DNA from: Flavobacterium gillisiae
GTDB lineage: Bacteria > Bacteroidota > Bacteroidia > Flavobacteriales > Flavobacteriaceae
Length of the DNA: 64,000 bases
NCBI RefSeq assembly: GCF_900107635.1
Contig: NZ_FNRD01000004.1
Span: 124,001 to 188,000 of the forward strand
Direction: 5' to 3'
The notes beneath the pieces are model-generated. The model saw only the letters and a program-made list of their open reading frames with translations, was not told the origin of the DNA and did no database searches. Shown piece by piece: positions 46,101 through 55,700 of this stretch. Made by a program: the position numbers and the translations under genes. Numbering within the stretch: the stretch's first letter is position 1; the number at the start of each line of letters is the position of its first letter.

Positions 46101-49100
46101 CTCGGATTGACATAAGTAGTATACCCTGCGGCATCCGTACGAAAAATACCAACCGGCGAAACTTCAGTTAGTGTATGGTATCTTTTCTCACTTTGAAAAA
46201 CGGCTTCTTCCGCTTTTTTATTTTGAATTTCTTTTTCAAACACTTCCAAAGCAAAAGATACATCATCAGTCGCTTCATCTAATAATGCAATTTCTTCGGC
46301 ATCAAAAAAGTTCTTCTCAGTAGAATAAAGACTAAAAACTCCTATTACTTTACCTCCTTTTTTAATAGGTAATGACATTGAAGAATTGTATCCTCGGCTT
46401 AGCGCTTCTTCTTTCCATGGCGTCATTAGAACACAGTTTTCAATGTCATTACAAACAATATACTTCTCCTCTCTTATTGCTGTTCCAGTAGGACCTCTTC
46501 CTTGCGGTATATCTTTAGTTGAAATTGTTTCAATTACGGAGAGATACCCCATATCTTCTCCTGCAACCGCTGCAGCTACTAATTCATTATTAACCTCGTC
46601 AACTAAGCCAATCCATGCCATTTTAAACTTACCCGTTTCAACAGCAATAGCACAGGCCTCTTTAAACAGTGTTTCTTCATCCGTTGTGCGAACGATCATT
46701 TGGTTAATCTCACTAATAAACAAGTAGAGTCTATTGGCCTTAATAATTTTTTGCTCTGCGTCTATTCTTTCAGTAATATCTGTAACGATACCATGACAAA
46801 TTACGGTTCCAGAAGGCTCTACAACAGGTAGCGAATTTACTTCGTGCCAAACTAATCCTTTAGTAGGATGAAGATAACGATAGATCCCTTTTAGTGGGAC
46901 TAGTTCCGTTTTTGTTTTAGTGATTTTTTCAATAACAGCTGCTAAATCATCAGGATGGATCAGTTTAAAAATGCTATTGGCATCTTTTTCGATCTCCTCA
47001 AATTTCAACCCATAAATATCGATAATAGCATCGCTTGCATAAGGGTAAGTTAGTGAACCATCTTTATTTTGACGCATCGAATAAATTAACCCTGGCGCTG
47101 TAGCAGCTATTTTAACAAATTTATCCCTTTCTTTTTCCAATGACTCGATTGCTTCTTTTCTTTCGGTCACATCCCTTAAGTTAGCAATAACTCCCTTCAC
47201 ACTATCGTGATTAATCAAGTTAGTCAGCACCCCTTCCAGCCATATATACTTCCCATTTTTATGCTTAATTTTAAACAAAACTGGATTTGGAATATCTGGA
47301 TTACTTAATGTTTTTTGGATTTCCTGCTGCATATATTTCACATAATCGGGATGATAATACTCTATATCAGCCATTCGTGTAAATTCATCAGCTGTGTAGC
47401 CTGTAATCCGGGCGGAAGAAGAACTACGAAATATAGTCTTTAAATTTTCATCAAGTACGGTGATAATACCGTCGTTGTTTTCTACCAAGGCACGAAAGTA
47501 TTTTTCGTTTTGTTTTAATTTTAATTCAGTGTTTTTTTGTGTTGTAACCTCCCTGAAATTTGCAATTATCCCTTTTACACTGCTGTCGTGAAATCTATTG
47601 TTCACAACACCTTCAAGCCAGATATAATGTCCTTTTTTATGTTTTACCTGAAACGTCAAAGAAATTACTTCCCCTGGGCTTGCTATGGCATTTTGTATTT
47701 TTTGATATACATATTCTAAATAATCTGGATGAAAATACTCTTCATGAGCTATGGTATTAAATTCTTCATCACTGTAACCCGTTATTCGCTGTGAAGAAGG
47801 ACTACGGAATAAAACTTCTAAGTTTTCATCAACAACAGTGATAATACCTTCATTGTTTTCAACTAAAGAACGGAAGCGCTTTTCGCTTTTTTCAATAATC
47901 GCATCAGAATTTTTCTTTTCGGTAATATCCCTAAAAAAGTTTGAGATACCGTCAGCCGATGGATAAAAATGATTTTCTAACCACTGGCTGTTATTATAAA
48001 AATATTCAAAATAACAATATTCATTAGTCGCTTTAGCTTTATTAAATGCATCCCCTAAACTTGAGTTCAACGCTTCTGGAAATTCTGTCCAGATATTCTT
48101 CCCAATCATTTTGGCAGGGTTACAGCCCAAAAGCTCACCCGCTTTTTTATTCATATACGTATAGCACCAGTTGTTATCTAATGCCACAAAAGCATCCGTA
48201 ATGCGCTCAAATGTATTGGTAATTAATTCATTTGCTCGTTTAATCTCAGTAATGTCTTTAACAAAACCCATAAATCGAGTTTCAGAAAGTTTTACTGAAT
48301 CAATACGAGACCATCTAATTTCTCCTGACTTATGAATTATTTTAAATTCTCCTTTTGACTCTCCTACTTTTTTTACTTTATTAAAGCACATTCCCAAATC
48401 TTCAATAGATTCCTGAAATATTATATCCATCATCGACAATGTTAAAAGCTCTTCTTCTGAATATCCAAAAATTGAAGACACCGCTTTATTTACCTCAATA
48501 AAACTACCAGTTTCATCAGCGATAAAAATTCCATCTGGAGCATTTTCAATATAATTTTTAAATTTAGCATTGCTCTCTTCTTCAATTAACTCAAGTTTGA
48601 TTTTAACCTCCGCTTGCTTCTTTTCTTTTAGTTTTATGGTAAGTATTTTCTTTTCTGATACATCTTGCGTATTCCCTCTAAGAGCAATCACTTTTCCATC
48701 TTCATCAGTTACAGGAATAACAATTACATGAAGCCATTTTATTCTATTAGCAGAAAAATGGCCCGCCTTTTCAATTTCAAAAGACTTCTTATCCTGTATG
48801 CATTGATGTATTTTATTTTGAAATTGAATAACCTCTTCTTTTGAGAAACGCTTTAAATAGGATTGAAACAAATCCTCCTTCGGCTTCTTTTTAATTTCGT
48901 AGATAGAATATAATTCTTCCGACCAAATCATTTTTTTATTGATTATATCGAATTCCCAACTTCCTATTTTAGCAGTCTTTTGAGCGTCATTTAGTAGTCT
49001 CTCGCTTGTAATTAAATTCTGTTGTACTTCCCTTATTTGGGATATGTCTCTTCCAATTCCATAAATAAGTTTTCCGGCCTGGTCGACACTACTAGTCCAT

Positions 49101-49468
49101 TGAATAGTTACAATGGCCCCATTTTTTTTAATATATCTATTTTCGAAACTCATTGAGCCCTCACCTTTCGACAATCGCTCTATTTCAAGATTGGTTTTTA
49201 CAATATCTTCAGGATGAATAAATGAAATCAAACTAGTGCTGAGTAACTCCTTTTTTGTATGCCCTAATTTTTTTTTGAATGCTGGATTAACCTCTTTAAA
49301 AAAACCATCCATTCCTGCTACGCATAACAAATCTTCGGATTCTTTAATATAGAATTCAAAATTGGCGAAGGCACTACGCCCTTTACTTAGGTTATTTATC
49401 TCCTCTTTTTGATTTTCTATAATCTTGAGTAAGTCATCGTAGGAAGGTTGGGGCAAATTTGTATTCAT
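43112..49468 (-). CDS. Giant multi-PAS/GAF hybrid histidine kinase
   Basis: A 2118-residue protein. Counting the D-(I/V)-T-(E/D)-(R/K)-K-type ends, there are about twelve PAS domains, with one GAF domain (about 895-1060) after the seventh, then HisKA ([12 protein letters not shown]), HATPase and REC (LMDIQMPNKNG, SKPIIE). PAS 5 and PAS 6 are a recent internal duplication (YLEYVYQKIQ against YVKYMQQEIQ, and matching YIWLEGV). No membrane helix is seen, so it is cytoplasmic. PAS arrays of this size probably integrate redox, oxygen or ligand cues and relay to the REC domain; the cues are unknown. Confidence 0.92.
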   Translation of the reverse strand: MNTNLPQPSYDDLLKIIENQKEEINNLSKGRSAFANFEFYIKESEDLLCVAGMDGFFKEVNPAFKKKLGHTKKELLSTSLISFIHPEDIVKTNLEIERLSKGEGSMSFENRYIKKNGAIVTIQWTSSVDQAGKLIYGIGRDISQIREVQQNLITSERLLNDAQKTAKIGSWEFDIINKKMIWSEELYSIYEIKKKPKEDLFQSYLKRFSKEEVIQFQNKIHQCIQDKKSFEIEKAGHFSANRIKWLHVIVIPVTDEDGKVIALRGNTQDVSEKKILTIKLKEKKQAEVKIKLELIEEESNAKFKNYIENAPDGIFIADETGSFIEVNKAVSSIFGYSEEELLTLSMMDIIFQESIEDLGMCFNKVKKVGESKGEFKIIHKSGEIRWSRIDSVKLSETRFMGFVKDITEIKRANELITNTFERITDAFVALDNNWCYTYMNKKAGELLGCNPAKMIGKNIWTEFPEALNSSLGDAFNKAKATNEYCYFEYFYNNSQWLENHFYPSADGISNFFRDITEKKNSDAIIEKSEKRFRSLVENNEGIITVVDENLEVLFRSPSSQRITGYSDEEFNTIAHEEYFHPDYLEYVYQKIQNAIASPGEVISLTFQVKHKKGHYIWLEGVVNNRFHDSSVKGIIANFREVTTQKNTELKLKQNEKYFRALVENNDGIITVLDENLKTIFRSSSSARITGYTADEFTRMADIEYYHPDYVKYMQQEIQKTLSNPDIPNPVLFKIKHKNGKYIWLEGVLTNLINHDSVKGVIANLRDVTERKEAIESLEKERDKFVKIAATAPGLIYSMRQNKDGSLTYPYASDAIIDIYGLKFEEIEKDANSIFKLIHPDDLAAVIEKITKTKTELVPLKGIYRYLHPTKGLVWHEVNSLPVVEPSGTVICHGIVTDITERIDAEQKIIKANRLYLFISEINQMIVRTTDEETLFKEACAIAVETGKFKMAWIGLVDEVNNELVAAAVAGEDMGYLSVIETISTKDIPQGRGPTGTAIREEKYIVCNDIENCVLMTPWKEEALSRGYNSSMSLPIKKGGKVIGVFSLYSTEKNFFDAEEIALLDEATDDVSFALEVFEKEIQNKKAEEAVFQSEKRYHTLTEVSPVGIFRTDAAGYTTYVNPSWTQISGLSYQKALGNGWLDAVHEEDRKAILYRWENATGKNEKTLSEYRFVKPDGTIAWVMGQAIPEKNSNNEIIGYIGTVTDITERKQAEEIIFKEKLLSETIINNLPGIFYLYDESGKFVKWNRNFELVTGYSGHEISQMTPLDLFDEDEKEKISTRISTVFEKKSPGIEVEFYTKAHNKVHYYINSLAIEYEGKKCLLGMGLDLTDRKKAEEAIRKANERFELISSATNDALFELDFISGENWHNKVSYDNLNSYGDDLSTEENKSLWRSKLHPDDRDRVIKSIEECYNGTANSWSEEFRFLRADGTYGSFYERAKIIRDDQGKPTRFVGSMLDVTDLKKAEEEFKNANKKMEAIIDAIPDLMLEVGLDGTIYNYHSHRKDSFMESTDRLVGKKISEVLPADAANLAFSAIREAAEKGFSTGRQYTLEKKGELRWYELSIAPMRETEEHDTHFICLSRDITKVKLVDASLAKSEERYRGLLDNLDAGIVVHAADTSVIMSNNKASELLGLSTEQILGKKAIDPIWKYLNDDNSIIDIEKHPISLILKTKEAVKNFTLGINHPNSDKIVWVLVNGFPVINQSNEITEIVISFIDITERKLMERELLKSKEQSEAANKAKTDFLANMSHEIRTPLNGIIGFTHLLMKSKMEKNQAEYMATINESAASLMQIVNDVLDFSKIESGKLELHMEEVNLYQLTRQVIDLFSHQANQKNINLVLNLSANVPKYVLGDSVRLKQVLVNLLSNAIKFTSFGEICLDIDVVSESKKKVTTLIFSVKDTGVGIKVANKDKIFNSFVQEDNSTNRKFGGTGLGLAISNQLLALMDSKLQLISKYGDGSDFFFEIKFQKFKSKKEIAAQYIIESERVVMESISNKKVLIVEDNRINMLLVKTLVKKIISNCTIYEAKDGNEAVAQYEIEKPDIILMDIQMPNKNGYEATHEIRQLVGGSNTPIIAVTAGIMSGDKEKCLEAGLDDYLSKPIIEVDLEQILIKWLNK

Positions 49469-50105
49469 AAAAAATTAAACTAGATATTAAAAGCTCATAT
49501 GCTTTTGAATATAATTATTTATAATCTTTAAACCACTGTATGCAGATATAGTGCTATTTTATTTGCTATTGATTATCTATCATCTAATGATTTCCATAAG
49601 GATAATTTTACCGAATCTTCGTCAGAAACCCAGCGATTAGCAATTGAAAATTAAAAATACTATTTAATTCTGTATAAATCAATTCTTAGAAATTTAATTT
49701 ACATTCTATACCTATTAAACTCGTAATTTAAGTGACCACAACTATTCAGATAAAAAATAATGGCTATTTTACCTACAAATTTCCTACAATGTAGTCCAGT
49801 ACGATTTGCATTTAATCAAATTAATAGCAAAAGGTCTATTTTAAACTTTTTGCTACTATTGATTATCTCTAACTTCATCTGACTCGACAAAAAATAATAT
49901 TTAAATCACTGTCTTACTGATAATTATCATATTATACTTGTTAGAAACAATCTAAATTTATATAATTATTAATCTTAAAATGAAAATTTTATCCTCTACA
50001 GCAAACTACTACTATTCCCTTAATCGCTTTAACCTCAATCTAGCTTACATTTTAATGCACTATTGATCTCATAAACCGCCCTTTTTTCCATTTAATTTCT
50101 CTAGT
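49469..50105. other. Long AT-rich gap between the giant kinase and the RND operon
   Basis: No coding frame was seen in these 637 bases. There are two loose copies of TTTGCTATTGATTATCTATC-like text (near 49562 and 49850) and a perfect TGATAATTATCA palindrome at 49918-49929. The latter looks like an Fnr box, but no promoter element sits at a fitting distance. Confidence 0.4.
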
Positions 50106-50149
50106 GTGACATTTGTTACTGTGTAGCCCTTATTGCGAAATTATCTTTG
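50106..50149 (+). promoter_or_regulatory. Crp/Fnr-type site (50106-50119) and -7 box of the RND operon
   Basis: GTGACATTTGTTAC at 50106-50119 precedes a consensus -7 box TATCTTTG at 50142-50149. With a start near 50155 the site is centred about 42 bp upstream, matching the tauE, sqr and persulfide dioxygenase promoters. The promoter position also shows that translation starts at 50175, not further upstream. Confidence 0.7.
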
Positions 50150-50174
50150 TCCAATAATTAGATATAAACAAATT

Positions 50175-51488
50175 ATGAAGAAAATAAATTTAATAACACT
50201 CTTAGCAACCATTTCCATTACTGCTTTCAGTTATGGTCAGGACACATTGGCTATTTCTAAAACTGATCTTTGGCAGAAGGTGGCCGATAAAAATTTACAA
50301 ATTAAGATTGCAGATCAGGAGTTTAAATCGGCACAAGCAGATTACAGACAATCCAATTCTCTTTTCTTACCGAATATTTCTGCTTCACATACAGCGATTT
50401 CGACTACAAATCCTTTAATGGCTTTTGGGTCTAAGCTGAATCAAGAAATTCTAACGGCTTCCGATTTTGATCCTAATTTATTGAACAATCCAAATCGCAC
50501 TACAAACTTTGCCACTAAAATTGAAATTCTACAGCCCATCATCAACATAGACGGATTGTATGGAAGACAGGCGGCAAGAGCTAAGATGAATGCTTATTCG
50601 CTACAGACGGAACGTACCAAAGAATACCTGGAACTGGAAGTAAACAAATCGTTTATGGAATTGCAATTGGCCTATAAAGCTGTTGCCGTTTTAGAAAAAG
50701 CAAATGCAACTGCGGCAGAAAACTTGAAGTTAATAGGAAACTATTTCAAACAAGGGATTCTTCAAAAAACAGATTTGCTATCCGTACAAGTTCGTGTAAG
50801 TGAAATAAAAAACCAATTGCAATATGCAAAAAGTAATGTGCAAAACGCCTCTGATTACTTGGCTTTTTTATTGAATGAAGATCTAGGAGGCAAAGTATAC
50901 AAACCTGCCGAAGCTTTAGAAAACACCATTACCATACAAACGATTAACACTTCCCTTTCGGCAAACAGAAAAGATATTCAAGCAATGGATCAATCTACTG
51001 AAGCCTATCAAAAAATGTTGCTATCGAGCAAAATGACTTTCTTACCTCGATTGAACGCTTTTGGAAGTTATGAATTGTACGATGACACCCTTTTTGGCAC
51101 TAATGCAAAAGGATATGTGGTAGGAGCTCAATTATCCTGGAATGTATTTGACGGTTATAAATCAATTGGAAAAATGGAAAAAGCAAAGGCTGATTTTCAG
51201 AAAGCCGAAATTGAAACTCAACAATACAAAGCCAAAAGCCAACTGGAATTAAACAAAGCGAACCGCCAGCTAAATGATGCCGAGAATAAGGTCAATCTTT
51301 CTAAGTTGGATCTTGAACAATCACAGGAAGCGTATAGAATAAGAAGCAATCGTTTTACTCAAGGTTTAGAAAAAACGACAGACTTATTACAATCTGAAAC
51401 GCAGATGTTCAAAAAAGAATTGGAATACTTACAGGCTGTTTTTGAATACAATTACACTCAGGAATATTTACAGTTTTTAACAAAATAA
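50175..51488 (+). CDS. TolC-family outer-membrane channel of an RND system
   Basis: A 437-residue protein with a signal peptide (LLATISITAFSYGQ) and two OEP repeats: FKSAQADYRQSNSLFLPNIS in the first and SSKMTFLPRLNAFGSYELYD in the second. It is the outer-membrane exit of the downstream RND pump. The ATG at 50175 is chosen because the predicted promoter lies upstream and because the signal peptide begins there; an upstream in-frame GTG would place the -7 box inside the gene. Confidence 0.9.
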   Translation: MKKINLITLLATISITAFSYGQDTLAISKTDLWQKVADKNLQIKIADQEFKSAQADYRQSNSLFLPNISASHTAISTTNPLMAFGSKLNQEILTASDFDPNLLNNPNRTTNFATKIEILQPIINIDGLYGRQAARAKMNAYSLQTERTKEYLELEVNKSFMELQLAYKAVAVLEKANATAAENLKLIGNYFKQGILQKTDLLSVQVRVSEIKNQLQYAKSNVQNASDYLAFLLNEDLGGKVYKPAEALENTITIQTINTSLSANRKDIQAMDQSTEAYQKMLLSSKMTFLPRLNAFGSYELYDDTLFGTNAKGYVVGAQLSWNVFDGYKSIGKMEKAKADFQKAEIETQQYKAKSQLELNKANRQLNDAENKVNLSKLDLEQSQEAYRIRSNRFTQGLEKTTDLLQSETQMFKKELEYLQAVFEYNYTQEYLQFLTK

Positions 51489-51542
51489 AAGTCAATTTCA
51501 ATGACAATTTCAAAAATCAATTTCAATTTTAAAAGCAATATA

Positions 51543-52631
51543 ATGAAGAACTTTTTATTTAAAACGACAATAATCGCTTCCCTTTTTGTCCTACTTATTT
51601 CTTGCAACGGAGAGAAAAAAGAAGCTGTGGCGGAATCTCCTGCAATTGCAGTTAAAGTAAGTGGAGTTTCTGAAAATTCCAATAGCGATTTTGTAAGTGC
51701 AAGCGGAAAAATTGAAGCAGAGAACAGCGCCGATTTAAGTACACGAATGATGGGTTATGTAACTAAAGTTTATGTACAAATAGGACAACAAGTAAAAGCA
51801 GGACAATTATTGGTCAGCATCAATAATTCTGATTTACTGGCAAAAAAAGCACAGGTTGATGCTAGTATTCTTCAAGCTACCGCCGGATATAACAATGCTA
51901 AAAAAGACTACGATCGTTTTGTCGCTTTGTTCAAACAACAAAGTGCTTCCCAAAAAGAGTTAGACGATATGACTGCTCGTTATGAAATGGCAAAAGCAGG
52001 ATTAGAAGGGGCTAAACAAATGCGAAATGAGGTAATGGCACAATTCAATTACTCTAATATCACAGCGCCATTTTCGGGAGTGGTCACTAACACTTTTGTA
52101 AAAGAAGGTGATATGGCAAATCCTGGAATGCCTTTAGTAAGTGTTGAAGGTGCTTCAAAACTGCAAGTAACAGCAATGGTTTCTGAAGGTGATATCACTT
52201 CTATCAAAAAAGGAATGCCAGTAACCGTTTTAGTAAAATCGTCTAACGAAAAACTGACTGGAAAAGTAAGCGAAGTAAGCGTTTCTGCTAAGAATACGGG
52301 AGGACAATATTTAGTCAAAATAAATTTAGACAAAACAGACAGTGCTGTTTTATCTGGAATGTTTGTCAATGTACAATTCCCAGTAGAGAACAAAAGTGCT
52401 GCTACTCTAAATACGATGGTTTTAGTTCCTGAAAGTGCTTTAGTAAGACAAGGACAACTTACCGGAATCTATACTGTAGGAAATGAAAACGTAGCGCTTC
52501 TAAGATGGTTGAGAACAGGAAAAACATTTGGAGATAAAGTGGAAGTATTATCCGGATTATCAGCTGATGAAAACTATATCATCTCTGCCGAAGGAAAATT
52601 ATTCAACGGAGCGAAGGTTAGTATTCAGTAA
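51543..52631 (+). CDS. RND periplasmic adaptor lipoprotein
   Basis: A 362-residue membrane-fusion protein with lipobox VLLISC (Cys21). It has a lipoyl half VYVQIGQQVKAGQLLVSIN, a helical hairpin (YDRFVALFKQQSASQKELD), the second lipoyl half ITAPFSGVVTNTFVKEGD, then barrel and membrane-proximal domains. The ATG at 51543 is used; fourteen residues upstream in frame come from a CAATTTC repeat and would spoil the signal. It connects the TolC-like protein and the RND permease. Confidence 0.9.
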   Translation: MKNFLFKTTIIASLFVLLISCNGEKKEAVAESPAIAVKVSGVSENSNSDFVSASGKIEAENSADLSTRMMGYVTKVYVQIGQQVKAGQLLVSINNSDLLAKKAQVDASILQATAGYNNAKKDYDRFVALFKQQSASQKELDDMTARYEMAKAGLEGAKQMRNEVMAQFNYSNITAPFSGVVTNTFVKEGDMANPGMPLVSVEGASKLQVTAMVSEGDITSIKKGMPVTVLVKSSNEKLTGKVSEVSVSAKNTGGQYLVKINLDKTDSAVLSGMFVNVQFPVENKSAATLNTMVLVPESALVRQGQLTGIYTVGNENVALLRWLRTGKTFGDKVEVLSGLSADENYIISAEGKLFNGAKVSIQ

Positions 52632-52661
52632 GCGGTGTTTAGTAAAAAATAGTAGTTAATA

Positions 52662-52752
52662 GTGCGTGAGGGATAGCAGTGAAAATCCTTTTTGTTTTCT
52701 TTTTGAAAACAAAAAGATTGTAACGAATAGCCCGACCCTTGTGGTCACGCCC
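52662..52752 (-). repeat. Dispersed GGGCGTG...CCCTCACGC element, copy 1, inside the RND operon
   Basis: Read on the minus strand it starts GGGCGTGACC, contains GGGTCGGGCTATTCG, then a hairpin (CTTTTTGTTTTC paired with GAAAACAAAAAG), then GATTTTCACTGC and ends ATCCCTCACGCAC. A second copy lies at 56799-56905. The element separates the adaptor and permease genes and ends 16 bp before the permease start, so its hairpin is inside the operon mRNA. Confidence 0.8.
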
Positions 52753-52768
52753 AAATAAATAAAATATT

Positions 52769-55700
52769 ATGCAAGAAGGAATTTCAGGTAAAATTGCCAA
52801 CTTTTTCATCAACTCAAAACTAACTATTTTGATGATGATAGGTTTGATGATCATTGGGGTTTACAGTTCTTTTCTTATTCCAAGAGAAGAAGAGCCACAA
52901 ATTAATGTCCCGATGGCTGACGTCATGGTGGGATATCCAGGAGCGAGCCCTACCGAAGTAGAAAGTCGTGTGGCAAAACCGCTGGAGAAAATCATCTCAA
53001 ACATCAAAGGGGTTGAACACGTGCATACGATGGCCATGAATGGTCAGGCGATGCTTATCGTTCAATTTTATGTAGGTCAGGATGTGGAGCGTTCGTATGT
53101 GAAATTGTATGACGAACTGGCAAAACACGAAGATATGTTCCCAAAAGGAGTGTACAAACCAATGGTAAAAACACGTTCTATTGATGATGTACCCATGCTT
53201 GGAATCACGCTTTGGAGCGACAAAATGGACGATTTTCAATTGCGACAAATTGCCGAAGAAGTAACCTCGGAAGTAGAAAAAGTAAAAGATGTTGCCATCA
53301 CCAAAGAAATTGGCGGAAGAAGCCGAGTGCTAAAAGTGATTTTGGACAAAGATAAAATGGCAGAGAACGGCATTGATCCCTTAGGTATCATGGGAATGAT
53401 TCAAGCTAATAATAGCAGCTCGCAATCCGGGAGTTTTGTCAATACCGATGAAGAATATTTGATCACGACAGGGAAGTTCTTAACCTCAGCTGACGATGTA
53501 GAAAATCTGGTTGTAGGTGTTAATAAAAACATGCCTGTTTACTTAAAACAAGTCGCAACGGTTCAAGACGGCCCGTCTACGGCAAAAAGCTATGTATCCT
53601 TTGGGTACAGTAAATCAAACGAAAAATACAAAGACGCAAAATCGGAATATCCTGCTGTAACCATATCTGTTGGTAAGGTAAAAGGTGCCGATGCGATGAA
53701 AATTTCGGAGAAAATTATTGACAAAGTAGAACATTTAAAAACGACTATAATACCTAATGATGTTCATGTTGAAGTAACTCGTAATTATGGTGAAACAGCA
53801 TCAGATAAAGTAGGTGAATTGTTGCTGCACTTAGGAATCGCAATTTTGGCCGTTACTATTTTAGTAATGTTTGCCATGGGATGGAGAGGTGGATTAGTAG
53901 TATTCTTCTCGGTTCCATTAACATTTGCCTTGACTTTATTCAGTTATTATATGCTGGATTATACATTAAACCGAATCACGCTTTTCGCCTTGGTTTTTGT
54001 GGTGGGAATTGTCGTCGATGACAGTATCATTATCGCTGAGAATATGCACAGGCATTTCAAAATGAAGCGATTGCCATTTAAACAAGCCGCTATTTATGCG
54101 ATAAATGAAGTAGGAAATCCAACGATTTTAGCAACATTTACGGTTATTGCAGCTATTTTACCCATGGCGTTTGTATCTGGAATGATGGGACCATACATGA
54201 GTCCAATGCCAATAGGCGCTTCTATTGCGATGATATTATCACTGTTTGTTGCTTTGACGGTTACGCCTTATTTAGGCTATCATTTGTTGCAAGAAAAAGA
54301 CGAGCAAGGACATAAAGAAGCTGAAGGTTTAGAAACTAGTTTCATTTATAAAATGTACAACAAGCTAGAGCGTCCATTATTGGAAAGCAGCATGAAACGA
54401 AGAGTGCTTGTGGGAGTGACTGTTATATTACTATTTGGTTCTGTTGGTATGTTTTTTTCCAAATCAGTTTTAGTGAAAATGTTGCCTTTTGATAATAAAA
54501 ATGAATTTCAAGTAGTAATTGATATGCCTGAAGGAGCGACTCTGGAAAGAACAGCAGCCGTTACTAAAGAAATTGCACAATATTTAACCACAATTCCTGA
54601 GGTTGTTGATTATCAAAACTACATTGGAACGTCGGCACCAATCACTTTTAACGGATTAGTTCGTCATTATGATTTGCGTGGTGGAAGTAATATGGCCGAC
54701 ATTCAAGTGAATTTATTGCACAAAGAAGATCGAAAATTACAAAGTCACGACATTGCCAAAAATGTACGTCCTCAAATTCAAAAAATTGCTGCAAAATATG
54801 GTGCGAATGTAAAAATTATCGAAGTTCCGCCAGGACCTCCTGTATTATCAACATTGGTAGCTGAGATTTATGGTCCCAATTACAAAGACCAAATTAAAGT
54901 GGCGCAACAAGTAAAAGATATTCTGCATAAAACAGAAGGTATCGTAGATATCGACTGGACTGTAGAAGACAATCAAACGGAATATAAACTAGAAGTTGAC
55001 AAGGAAAAAGCAATGCTGAACGGGATTGCACCTCAACAAATAGTGGGAAATTTGACTTATCTATTGAAAGAATATCCTGTTTCTAATTTGTATGATGAAA
55101 ATTCTAATGACAATGTAGGGATTGTTCTTTCGCTTGACGACAAAGACAAAACGAGCTTGCAAGACATTCAGAACCTGAAAATAAAAGGAAGCCAGGGGAA
55201 TATGATTCCGGTGAGTGATTTGGTAAAAGTAAAAACAGATACATTACAAAAAACCATTTATAGAAAAGATCAAAAACGCGTGGTTTATGTAACCGCTGAT
55301 ATGGCTGGAGCATTAGAAAGTCCCGTGTATGCTATTCTGGGAATGACGGAGAAATTGGATAAAATGAAAATTCCAAAAGGATACAAAGTCAATGAATTAT
55401 ACATGGACCAACCAACAGATGAAAGTGATTTCACGGTAAAATGGGATGGTGAATGGCAGATTACATTAGAAGTATTCCGTGATTTAGGAGTAGCCTTTCT
55501 AGTAGCTATCGTGATTATTTATATGTTGATTGTGGGCTGGTTCCAGAACTTTAAAACACCAATGGTGATGATGCTTGCAATTCCGCTTTCCTTAATCGGG
55601 ATTGTGTTTGGGCACTGGTTATTAGGCGCTTATTTTACAGCAACTTCTTTTATTGGTATGATTGCCTTGGCAGGAGTTATGGTTCGAAATTCAGTTTTAC

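Noticed and set aside
49918..49929. TGATAATTATCA as an Fnr box for the RND operon or the giant kinase
   Set aside because: It is 245 bp from the RND start and 450 bp from the kinase start, with no -7 box at a fitting distance, in very AT-rich DNA.
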